Part shown: one piece after another, positions 12,101-21,736 of the stretch
How positions within the stretch are numbered: position 1 is the first letter of the stretch
Layout: each line of letters opens with the position of its first letter
NCBI GenBank assembly: GCA_003952965.2
Contig: CM025851.1
Location: 12,680,942-12,744,941 of the forward strand
Source: Morella rubra
Lineage: Eukaryota > Streptophyta > Magnoliopsida > Fagales > Myricaceae
Length of the DNA: 64,000 nt
Reading direction: 5' to 3'
Position numbers and translations under genes: made by a program
Notes under the pieces: generated by a model
Database searches by the model: none
What the model saw: the letters and a program-made list of their open reading frames with translations, nothing else
What the model was told of the DNA's origin: nothing

Positions 12101-12735
12101 GGGAAATCCAATAGAATTTTACGGAAACTTGTAGACATTTATGCCATGCAATACTTGCGGGAAATACAGTATATTTGTTTAAGTGTGATTGGTGGGACGT
12201 CGGAGATCACCGTGGAATTCGTATCGACGAGAACTTTAAGAGCATAAACACTTCCCGACTGTGGTACTAGAAGATCCATTTGTTTTTGCAAATCAAGCAA
12301 GTCAAGTGTTTTATTCAGTTGATAATCTGCATGGACCTACATGGCGAGTTGTGCAGAAGTTGTCGTGTAGAAATGCATATGACATTCCCGGCCGGATCCG
12401 ACGGTGAAGTTGATGTAAAGTTGAATCGGGAGCAGCCATCGCGAATGAAGCGTATCAGGAGGACGATGCCATTGACTTGTTTATAGACTTCCGAAAGTTT
12501 AACCTTAATCCACTACGAGGGATGACGTTGCGCCAAACGTTGTCCAAGCTTCTGATGCAATTGATCGGAGGAAGAAAAGACGTGTAGATAGTAATGATGT
12601 TTCAGAGGGGGATGAAGCGGAAATTGAAGAAAATATCGAAGAAAGTGGGGACGAAGATTCATTCGAAAGTGATAGCGACTCTACTGAGGATGAATTTTTG
12701 GGCGATAACGTGCAAGAATCAGATTCTGATTAATA
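9121..12735 (+). pseudogene. TNP2-type CACTA transposase, decayed
   Basis: The N-terminal transposase-associated domain is clear: MDKSWVYEKNRFGEKY then a CPCRKC zinc-type motif (9121-9556). Transposase_21-type sequence follows in fragments: YYEAKQLRKGLGFSYDKIHAC and NDCVFF with CPVCGVS (about 9725-9870), then GSNPFGNMSNAYSIWPV, NDIDVYLRPLVDELKQLW and MYLDGVPK-like pieces (10100-10460). A DUF4218-type segment (QYRWMYPVERLMG, YIENECSTFC) lies at 11290-11490 and a DUF4216-type segment (DPFVFANQASQVFY, DNLHGPTWRVV) at about 12160-12400. The C-terminus is acidic. Introns are likely (near 11690-11755 and 11845-11915). Stops and shifts occur throughout, so no functional product is expected. This is the catalytic-type protein of CACTA elements. 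Confidence 0.85.
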
Positions 12736-12837
12736 ATTTCTTTCAAGTATATTTTTTTGTAATGTTGATGTTTGCTAAATTGTTTTACTATTATTGTCTC
12801 TTTTACCACATCTTTATCGTTTCTTTTGTTATGTCAC

Positions 12838-14571
12838 AGCTTTACAGTGAAATGAAGCGTGGACAAGAATTTCCTTCAGTTACTTCTGGACAGTTGCATA
12901 GCGCAGTTACTCCGCATAGTATGAGTTCGATCCCGAGTCCTACTCCTGAGCGCTCCTTCTCCGAGAGCGAATGAAGCCATGAGTCAAGGCACGCCAGCTT
13001 GTCCTAGTAGTTGTGCATGTAAGAAATTATTCTAAGTTATATTTCAACTTTTTTAAGTTAACGATCGACTAACTTTGTTAATTTTAATTTATGTAGCGAC
13101 ATCTACTTCTAAGCGCGGGCGAGGTAGGACACGTGGGGTCGGTTTGGAGAAGAGTCTTAGGTCTGGTCCAGGTCCGGAAACTATCGGTGCATATCCCGGA
13201 GGGAGAGTGTGGAGGAGTGTCTTCCACTGCTGCCATCTATCGACGAAGATTGGAATGTTGGTCCGAGGGCTGATTCCGATCTCCATTAACAAGTGGGCTG
13301 ATGTTCCTACAGAAGTGAAGGAGTACATTATGGATTGAGTGTTGGTATGATTAAACTCGTAAAAATAGAATTTTTGGTTAAACATTTCTTTTATTAAGAC
13401 AAATATTGTATGTTTTGGTACTTATGTAGGACCACTTCGACCTTGACTACACCCGTCAGGAGGACGTGAGGACGGTGGTCGAGACTATGATGACGGCACG
13501 TCGAACGCACCGCAACCGGATGCATGTGTATTTCAAAAAGTTCCCTAGTAAAGGGGCGGCATTACTGAGCCACACCTGATACCACGGAAGAATAGTGGAA
13601 GGAGTTATGCGATCTGTTCACTAGCAAAACATTTATGGTACGTGATTACAAAAACCCGTTGCTTAAATATTACATTATTTAATATTTAATTACTTAAAAT
13701 ATCACAGAAACGAAGCGAGCAAAATAAGAAGAATAGATCAAAGTTGACTGTGAACCACGCTGCTGGTTCGCGCTCGTTCCAGCGCACTCGAGCTTGCATG
13801 GTAAGTTAAATACTAAATTTTAGACTTTATTGATATTGTTTGTCAATAACTTTATGCTATTGTCATGTAGAAAAATCAAGAAAGTGGCGAAATCAATCCT
13901 GCATAGCTGTATAAGAAGAATTATACAAACAAAGATGGCATTTGGACCTTGGAAGGAGCGAGAGAAATTTATGTAAGTCGCTTTCATTTTAATCTACTTT
14001 ATGTAATTTATGTATATTAATGTTTCTAGTAATTATTGTCATTTTTCAAGAACGGATGGATGCCTTCCAGCGCCAGTGTGATTTAGAAGGGAAGACTTAC
14101 ACCGAAATTGAAGTATATTCCGAGATATTGGGCAAGAAGTCGGGATATGTTCGGGGATTAGGACGCGCGGTTAAGCCTCCGCCTTCATCAACTTTAACTA
14201 CACAGTCTTCTGATCTACAACACCAGCTAGCGAAGGCAAGGGATGAGATAGAAGCGATGAGAGCTACTAGAGAAAAACACTTGCAAGAATTTGCGAAGAA
14301 GCAAGCTGAGATGGAGGCCACGCTGAGGGACCACCGTGAGGAGCAGCAGGTGGAGCAGGAGCGCATCCGTTGGAGCAGGAGGAGCGCATGAAAAGGGAGC
14401 AAGAGCGCATGAGAGTGGAGCATGAGGAGCGCATGCAAAAGGAGCAAGAGCGCTTACGGGCAGAAATATCGAAGGAACTGGAGAAAAAAATGTCCTCTTT
14501 AATGAGAAGAAAATGAGCGACATGTCAAAGCGACTATTCAGCCAGTTTGGGGGTTCAAAAGGTAGATGCAT
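12838..14571 (+). pseudogene. TNPA-like / Transposase_24-type CACTA gene, decayed
   Basis: Exon-like blocks: 12838-12974 (Ser/Pro-rich), 13099-13338 (RGRGRTRGVGLEK ... NKWADVPTEVKEYIMD), 13430-13640 (HFDLDYTRQEDVRTVVETM), 13709-13800 (basic, NHAAGSRSFQRTR), 13870-13972 (NKDGIWTLEGAREIY) and 14050-14571 (ERMDAFQRQCDLEGKTYTEIE, then a long Glu/Arg/Met-rich coiled coil with EQER repeats). The order of conserved pieces matches the plant 'Ptta/En/Spm' second transposase. Family members such as TNPA bind subterminal repeats; here the candidate sites would be the CGATCGATCG arrays. In-frame stops (for example after SHT near 13578 and after NPA near 13903) show decay. Confidence 0.75.
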
Positions 14572-14754
14572 GTATATTGTAATAACTTTTTAATTATGTA
14601 TTATTACGATATTATTTTCGATTTAATTACGGATCACTATATGTTATTATTGATGTTTATTAATGTGAGTATTGTATTGTTATTATAAAATGTACGTGTT
14701 ATATAATATTTTCTATTATTATTGTTTTTTTTTTTTAAACGATTATGTTACTAC

Positions 14755-15290
14755 CGTTCGATTGGCATATTCAACGATCAATCAGTTGTTGTTCAACCGA
14801 TCGATCGTGCAATACAACTGTTTGATCGCTAATATCAAAACGACAAAATTACTGATCGATCAGTAAAATAAACGATCGATCGTCTATGTGCAAGCGATCA
14901 GTCGGTATTATAAGTGACCGATCGATGTAGAAATAGACGATCTATCCTCCAACTCAAACGATCGATCATCAAATATCACCGATCGATCAATTACTAAATC
15001 AACGTTCCATCACTGAATTAAACAACCGATCGGCATGGCATAACGATCGATCGTGATACTTAAGTGATCGATCGCTTATATAAAACGTTCAATCGTCGTT
15101 ACTGAAACGATCGATCGTCTATTTCTTACCGTGCGATCGTTTAAATGTGTCGATCAATCACCAATACATAATCAATCAATCATCAATACGTACCGTTTGA
15201 TCATTTCAAACATATACCGATCGATCGCTTTTCCAACCGATCCATCACTTCGTTTTCACCGACCGATCGTCACAATTACCGATCGATCAG
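14755..15290. repeat. Right subterminal array of CGATCGATCG
   Basis: About 10 copies of GATCGATC and many degraded forms (CAATCAATCA, CGATCAATCA, GACCGATCG), roughly one motif per 25-30 bases. It mirrors the left array in motif and position relative to the terminal repeats. Confidence 0.85.
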
Positions 15291-15489
15291 TAAATTTAGT
15301 GACGAAAAGTTTCCGTCACTAAAAACTTTTCGTGACGAAATTCAGATTTCTTCACGAAATACATTTCGTGATGCTCATTCGCTGACGGAGCTCGTGACGA
15401 AAAAATTTCGTCACTAATACTTTTAGTGACGAAATATTGACTTTTAGTGACACAATTTTTTGTCACTAAAAATCAATTTTTTTGTAGTG
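15291..15489. repeat. Right terminal inverted repeat
   Basis: GTGACGAAA and TTTCGTCAC units alternate to the terminus TTTTTTTGTAGTG, the inverse of the left end, directly followed by the ACA duplication. Confidence 0.8.
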
Positions 15490-17269
15490 ACACTGGCGTT
15501 AAGAGGGATTCTACACACGAGATGAAACAAAAAGGGTGATTTACAACACCAATTTTGATTTCTACCAAGCGAGAGCAGCAAATTGGAGGGATACCATCTA
15601 TTGTGCTATGGCTCCTAGTCCGCCCGATCCTGAAAAATTGCCTGAAGTATGCGGGAAGTAATTGACAGAGTACCACTTCGCTTTTGCAGCGCACTCATCT
15701 AACATTTTTTAAAGCCAATAATTAAGCACGGGTTCCAAAAATAGTCTTCACGGTCTACATTACCTCCTTTCCCAAGCATCCATTCACCCTTTTCCTTTCT
15801 TTACAAGTGATATCATCGAAGAGGTTAAAGCTAATGGTTTATGGCCAAGACCTCTGATGAGTATTTGAACAACTATATTAAGTGTTTGAGTATAGGTTTG
15901 AGTGACGTTACTGTTAAATAAATTTCTGACTTAACTAAAACCTTTAAATTTGCAAAAAGAGAATTAACTATATTGAGTAGAACTAAACAAGGTTTCAAAC
16001 TTCTTTTTCAATAGTAGAGAACCTCTTTGTTGCACCAATCCTCCTTTGCAAGTTCTCTTTTGGCCCTTTTCCTAAAATGTGAAAATAGTGGAGTTTTGAT
16101 ACTGTGAAAATGCTTTTCTTCTCTCAATTTTTTTTTTGTCAGTCGCTCTTAGTATTAAATGCCCCTTATATTAAATTTACATCTTCCCGCCAGATATATC
16201 ACAATTAATATATTTTTATGTGAATTTCATTCATGCACTTGATCATTTTGTAGAGACATAATGACTGATTACTCGAACAAAAGTCACTAGGCTAGGCCTG
16301 ACAGTATTCGAGCTGCTGTCGGAAGCTCTTGGGCTAAAACCCAACCACCTCAAAGACATGGGTTGTGGGGACGGACTCTACGTATTGGGCCATTGCTATC
16401 CAGAATGCCCCGAACCGGATTTGACACTGGGCCTTAGCCGACACACTAACAGCGCATTCCTCACTGTGGTTTTACAAGACCAAATGGGTGGCCTTCAGGT
16501 TCTCCATGAAAATCGATGGGTCAATGTTCTCCCCATTTCGGGATCTCTGATCATAAACCTTGGAGACGTAATGCAGGTAAACATTAAATATTTCCCTTTT
16601 TGTACGAAAATTACAGTAAACACAGTCGTACATGTTCCATATTTCTAAGGGTTCTTTGCGAGAAATTGTGTTATATATATTGATTATTCCTCCCAAAATT
16701 CGAAATTGGTTCAAATTGTACACATATCTCACAGACTCAATGTTGATCCGGGAGCCAAAATCTGTGTAGAAGAGAAACATGTTTCCCTTTTTCTGTGTGA
16801 TTATATGGGAATAATTATACATGGCAATAATAATGTTGAAGTCATAGAGATGTTTTTTTGACATTTTGATGTGTCTCGGTGCAGTTAATCTCCAATGATA
16901 AGTTCAAAAGCGTGTTTCACAGAGTTATAGCACAGAATGTAGGTCCAAGAATATCTGTGGCCTGTCTGTTTCTTCAGGACACATTTCGACCAAGAGACAA
17001 CCCCCAGGCCGTATGGACCAATTAAAGAGCTGCTATCAGAAGAAAATCCTCCGATCTACAGAGGAACCACCCTAAAAGATTATGTTGCTTATATTTACTC
17101 GAAAGGGCTGGACGGGTACTCTGGACTAGAACACTTCAAACTTGGAAATTTGCGCAAATAAAGTCTTTAAGGATGTCGGTTGATCTTGTTCTAATTCATA
17201 TCTTTGTCAAATCAAACAATTCTGTAATAAATCTTTCGCATGATTTCCTTCTATCGATTGTGGAAGGGA

Positions 17270-17735
17270 CTGGAGGTCAATTTATAAATGTGAGGAAAAG
17301 CCTCACATCTTGAGCTAGCTTTTGGGATTTAAAAGGCCTAAGACCACCCAACATTAGTATCAGAGCCCAAGTTTACCAACAAATCTCAGACCCAACAGTC
17401 TATGGGAGAAACGGGTTATCTCCTCCCAACCCAGAGCCCGATGTGTGAGTGAGAGATTATTGAGCTCACATTGGTTGTGGAATGGTGGTCAGTTTATAAG
17501 TGTGAGGGAAAGTCTCATTGAGCTAGCTTTTGGGTTGAGACAGGTTACACTGTTGGGTCAGGTATTGGCTTCCTTTTGATGCAGTGGGGGAGAAAGCCTG
17601 CTAGTTTGGGGTTGAGAAAGAGACCACCAACACTACAACATATCTCATCGGGCCCTGGGTTGAGAGGAGACAACTCGTTTCTTCCATGGACTGTTGGGTC
17701 TAAGATTTGTTGGTAAACTTGGGCTTTGATACCAG
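17270..17735. mobile_element. TRIM-like LTR retroelement relics in inverted arrangement
   Basis: TAGTATCAGAGCCCAAG at about 17357, preceded by a TGAGCTAGCTTTTGGG-type LTR tail, resembles the tRNA-Met primer site (TGGTATCAGAGCC). A block at 17357-17445 (AGTTTACCAACAAATCT ... CCCAACCCAGAGCCCGATG) reappears inverted at 17650-17735, ending TTGGGCTTTGATACCAG. The LTR-tail block is also repeated directly at about 17487-17535. The sequence between lacks coding capacity. This fits two small non-autonomous LTR elements joined or nested head to head. Confidence 0.6.
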
Positions 17736-19472
17736 TATTTTGTTCGTCCTTTTAGCTATGTCATTCAACTGAGGAGTTTTCGGAGTAGTCTTTTGATGCT
17801 GAATACCTTGTTGTCTGTAATACTCATCAAAAGAACCAGAATACTCCCCCCCACCCCCCGGTTATCTATATGGATGCACCTCAGCTTCTTCCCAGTCTGT
17901 CTCTCAACTAAGGCTTGAAATTGTTTGAAGATAGCCAACACTTGATCTTTTGTCTTTAAAAAATATACCCATAACTTCCTTGAATGATCATCTATGAAGG
18001 TTACAAAATAGCTCGAGTCACCAAGTGTTCTCGTCTTCATAGGGCCAAATACATCTAAATGCACCAAATTCAGTATCTCTGACTTTCTCAAATGAAAAGA
18101 ATTCTTGAACGAGACTTTGTTCTGCTTCCCTGACAAACAATGACTTCACCTTTTCAAATATATATTTTTCAACCCAGATAGTAGACTTTTCTTTCCCAGT
18201 ATAGCTAATCATTTCTCACTCATGTGAGCAAGCCTCTTGTGCCATAGTTCTACAGTACCATCTACTTCTATCGCATTAATAAGGTCGTTGGAGATCTTTG
18301 CCTACATAATGTACAACGCAGAGAGCTCCTTACCTCAAGCCACAACCATGACACTCCTAGTGAGCTTCCATTGGCCATCATTGAAAATGCTGCAATACCC
18401 ATCAATATCAAGTTGACCTGCAGAAATCAAGTTCAAAAGAATGCCAGGAATATGTTTCACTTATCTAAGAACGAATCTCGTGCCATTTTTCGTCTTCAGA
18501 TACACATCTCCAATGCCAAGAACTTTAATCAAGCCATTATTGCCCATCTTTACAGTTCCAAAATCACCAGATCTATAGGATCTAAAGAAATCCTTTCGAG
18601 ATGTAGCATGAATTAGTCTCATGGCATGCAACATTTATTACCTCATCTTCATAAATAATGAGGAAATCTGCAGGTATGGTGGTAGCAACTATATCATCAC
18701 CATCTTTGCTAGTCTCATTCTTCATTTCATTCCCGTTCTCATTCTTGTATTCTTTTTTCAATTGCCTGCAATATTTCCTTATGTGTCCCATTTTTTCGCA
18801 ATGATAGCATTCGACATTAGAAAACCTGCTACATTTGCTTCTGTCTTTTTCTTTGTTCTTCAGATCTCTACTCTTACTTCTCCCCCTCTTTTTTGTAACC
18901 AAGACTTCTAACTGTGAAAAGGATCCCTGTAATTTTCTTCTCATCTCTTCGTTTAACAAACAACTCTTGGCCATATCCATTTTGATTACACCATCTAGAT
19001 CAGAGTTGGACAAAGAAGTTCTGAGCGTCTCCTACGAGTCCGGTAATGAACCAAGCAACCATAACCCCTGTATCTAATCATCAAACTTAATACTCATTCC
19101 AGTTAACTGATTAATAATTCTTTGGAATGTATTCAGGTAATCAAATAAGGGAGTCTCATTCTGGTATCTCAAAGCCATCATTTGCTTAATTAGAAACATC
19201 TTATTATTTTCTGTTTATCTAGCATACAACTATTTAAACTTACTCCATAGAGTACGTGCATGTGTCTCCTAACTAATATGATTCAAAATATTGTCATCTA
19301 CCCACTGCTTGATATACCCATACACCCGTCGATTTAACAAAGTTCATTCTCTATTAGACTTGTTGTTCGGTTTTTTAGTAGCAAACACCGGTAGGTAATA
19401 CTTTTTTACATAAAGAAGATCTTACATTTTTCCCTTTCATATGTGATAATTTGAACCATTGAGGTTAGCCAT
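17736..19472 (-). pseudogene. copia gag-pol polyprotein fragment
   Basis: gag: MANLNGSNYHI then a stop where the family has Trp, and another stop seven codons later in the usual KMKDLLYVKKY region. Further on, MAKSCLLNEEMRRKLQG and the zinc knuckle CYHCEKMGHIRKYC (about 18795-18755). The protease region near 18600 is present but broken. Integrase: GKQNKVSFKNSF, LVHLDVFGPMKTRTLG, FVTFIDDHSRKLWVYF, RQTGKKLRCIHIDN, then a shift, then GIQHQKTTPKTPQLN up to the truncation. The first catalytic Asp region (HLDVFGPM) is recognisable but the frame is interrupted repeatedly. No product is expected. Confidence 0.85.
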
Positions 19473-19542
19473 TCTACTAACATTTGTTTTATAACTTAAA
19501 CCACCAACCAAACAACTTGACAACCAAGCTCTGATTCCACTT

Positions 19543-20111
19543 TGTTAAGAGAGATAATGACAAACAAACAGCGGAATAATTCTTCCAGAACAACATAAGT
19601 AATTTTTACGCGGAAAACTTTCTCGGTGTGAGGAAGAAAAACCACGGGACCTAGTCCAATCAAAATCTCCACTATAAAAAGAATAATGGTACACAAAGTC
19701 TTCTCTAGTCACAATCGGAGGTTACATCTCATATCTCTTCAAGATTATATCAATCTTGGCAAATACAACTGAAAAAGAACATAGAGAAATACCAATGAGT
19801 CGAAGTTACTGTTCAAGAGTACGAAAGCACTATTCCTGAGCTCTTAATCTAATTTTCACCTTTCAGATTATAGCCCCTTATGTCGTGAACGTCTCCTCTA
19901 AATTCAGTTCGATCGGACCACAGACAAAGCGAGATCGAACTTTTGATGAAACCTGGGCGTGAAAGAGAAAAACTGTCTCTTTCTCTTCTTTAATCCGTAC
20001 AAGTTAAAAAACTCCTCCTTAGAGTTATAAGTTAAAATCCTAGTAAACTTTGGGCCTTATTAAAAGACCCTCAATTTAGGTTTCCTTCACATAGAAGAAA
20101 TTAACCCAACA
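19543..20111 (-). repeat. 5' LTR of the truncated copia element (about 569 bp)
   Basis: On the minus strand it begins TGTTGGGTTAATTTC and ends TCTCTCTTAACA, giving TG...CA ends. The primer-site-like TGGAATCAGAGC follows three bases later. Confidence 0.7.
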
Positions 20112-20369
20112 GTCCGATCTAAATATGTAATCTGATAGAGCATAGGTGTGCTGTGGAAAAGATATGATATTGGAAAGCTGTTGCTTTGGGATACTGATAG
20201 ATTTATCTAACCGTTACTTTCAAGCCATCGCTAAGTACGTGTCCTTGGGAAAAAGGACAAAAAAGCAATCAATGAGAACAAAAGTCAAAAGAAAAAAATG
20301 GCACTTAGTGAGTTCTAATTTGCTCCGCTGTAATTTTTTTTTAATTTATCATAGCAACTTATTTTAAAA

Positions 20370-20928
20370 TCTCAATTATATGCCCTAAAAGACTAGTCAA
20401 ATTTTCCGTAGAGGTGATTACAAGCAAAGAGCCAAAAGACGATATAGGTACCATAAAAGACAGATAACCTACAAAGGACAGCAAGCTAATACAACCAGCG
20501 AAAAATAAAGTCGACAAAGGGGGAGGCGTCAGGTGGCTGAAAAGGTTAGACACAAGGGGAAAAGGGTGTTGGCTGATCCATGTGCGGGCTTGGCGGTCGG
20601 CCAGCCCTAGTTGGAGTTTATTAGAGTGCCTGAAGCTGTGGACACCAGTGGGGCAGCGTGTGCATGTCATAACAGACTGTCAAAGCTCGATTTGGGAGAG
20701 GGAGAGGCAGATGGTTGCGATCCACGCCAGCACGTGGATCCACGACGGAGTGTTGGAGCTCTAGTCTTGTACAGAAAGCATTGCCCGTTGATGCAAAACC
20801 GCTCCAGGCCAGCTGCGTTCACTATAAATCATCGTAGATGTCGAGATCTACAATCCAAATCCGCAGAAAAAGTTCCCAAACATAGGATTTTATTGTTTAG
20901 TTAGCCACAAAGGAGCAAGACAGGGAAG
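20370..20928. other. Dispersed repeat relic, no gene
   Basis: The segment near 20445-20510 (CAGCAAGCTAATACAACCAGCG) resembles 45470-45520 (CAGCAAGCTGAGACGACCAGCGG) in order and spacing, so both regions carry the same unclassified repeat, perhaps LTR-derived. Open frames at 20582-20904 overlap each other and look unrelated to any family I know. Confidence 0.4.
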
Positions 20929-21736
20929 CAATGGCGGATGGAGGGGGATCCAATCGGGGCCCTGTTGGCCAATGTAAAACCGTTTGATTTTTTTTTTTTT
21001 TTTTTTACTAATCTGCTCCTTTTAGACCAAGCTGGCCCCCCTTAGAGCCCAGCCCCAAGCTCATTCGCCTATGTCTTTTGTTATGATGCTGTGAATTTTG
21101 TCAATTCAATGTTATGATATTGTGAATTTTGGTTGGTATTTCTATTGAATATTGTATTTGCGATACTACATGGTTGGGCTGTGAAATTATTAATGTTTTA
21201 GACCGGGTTGGCTTCCATTAAAGCCCTGCCCCAAGCCCATTCGCTTATGCCTTTTGTTATGATGTTGCGAATTTTATCAATTCAATATTATGATACTGTA
21301 AATTTTGGTTGGTATTTCTACTGAATTTTGTATTTGTGATACTACATGGTTGGGTTGTGAAATTATTAATGTGCATTATATTGAATTGTGAAATTGTTAT
21401 TAGGTTTTGAAATTATATTAAAATTGTGATTAGGACTAGGTTGTGAAATTGTGATTAGGACATTAGGTTGTGACTTGTAAAATTATATTGATAAATTTTA
21501 TTTTGTTTTGTTTAAATAATGGATTAATTTTTGATAAAAAAAAAATAATAAGATCATCTAATTTTCCTAACGTGATACTTGTATTTTAATATAATATATT
21601 TTTAATATTTTTAGTTCTTAATTTTTAATATTTTAATTCTAACATATTTTTTTACATTAGGTAGTAAAAAAAAAATTTATCATTTTTTTTTTTAAGTTAG
21701 CCCCCTTCCAATTTATTATTGGCTCTGCCACTGCAT
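20929..21736. mobile_element. hAT-like non-autonomous element
   Basis: The left end CAATGGCGGATGGAG and right end GGCTCTGCCACTGC are an imperfect inverted pair of the GTGGCGGAGCC type, as in the element at 520-2102. The AT-rich segment before the right end (21580-21700) resembles 1965-2085. It has no coding capacity and contains the 176-bp tandem duplication below. Confidence 0.55.
21022..21372. repeat. Tandem duplication, two units of about 176 bp
   Basis: Unit 1 starts TTAGACCAAGCTGGCC at 21022 and unit 2 starts TTAGACCGGGTTGGC at 21198. Both continue through TTTTGTTATGATG, GGTTGGTATTTCTA and TACATGGTTGGG in the same order. Confidence 0.85.

Larger units (their letters stand above)
3682..15489 (+). 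mobile_element. CACTA (En/Spm) DNA transposon, about 11.8 kb, autonomous-type but decayed
   Basis: The element starts with CACTACTAGAAAATTAAC and ends with the inverse form (reverse strand reads CACTACAAAAAAATTGAT), flanked by the ACA duplication. Inside, in order: GTGACGAAA-type terminal repeats, a dense CGATCGATCG array, a decayed Transposase_32-like frame, three internal CGATCGATCG blocks, a decayed TNP2-type transposase, a decayed TNPA/Transposase_24-type gene, a second subterminal CGATCGATCG array, and the right terminal repeats. All coding is on the plus strand, as expected for the TNP2-then-TNPA order of plant CACTA elements. The reading frames carry many stops and shifts, so this copy cannot make full-length proteins, although its ends could still be recognised in trans. 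Confidence 0.93.
3579..17161 (+). pseudogene. 2-oxoglutarate/Fe(II) dioxygenase copy 2, disrupted by a CACTA transposon
   Basis: Homology to copies 1 and 3 is split over 3579-3681, then (after the transposon) 15490-15654, 16254-16576 and 16885-17161. Visible pieces include [25 protein letters not shown], a would-be iron-ligand motif SRHTN (Asp replaced by Asn) and GPRISVAC. Lesions: no 5' part of exon 1; the 11.8-kb insertion; a 1-base loss near 15505-15512; the exon 1 donor reads GA where copy 1 has GT (15655-15656); one extra base in exon 2 (323 instead of 322 nt, near 16285); one extra C in the run near 17000-17005. Intron 2 of this copy has a normal GT donor (16577), unlike copies 1 and 3. 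The HxD change and the lesions both indicate a non-functional gene. Confidence 0.9.
17736..20111 (-). mobile_element. Ty1/copia retrotransposon, truncated (one LTR, gag, protease, part of integrase)
   Basis: Read on the minus strand, an LTR (20111 down to 19543) is followed by a primer-binding-like site TGGAATCAGAGC (19539-19528), a gag start at 19472 (MANLNGSNYH), a CCHC zinc knuckle, the gag-protease region and the start of the integrase core. The element stops at about 17736 where TRIM sequence begins. Reverse transcriptase, RNase H and the second LTR are absent. Confidence 0.85.

Noticed and set aside
3859..15290. Regularly repeated short motif resembling a CRISPR array
   Set aside because: Spacing is irregular, the repeat is only 8-14 bases and palindromic, and it lies inside a plant CACTA transposon.
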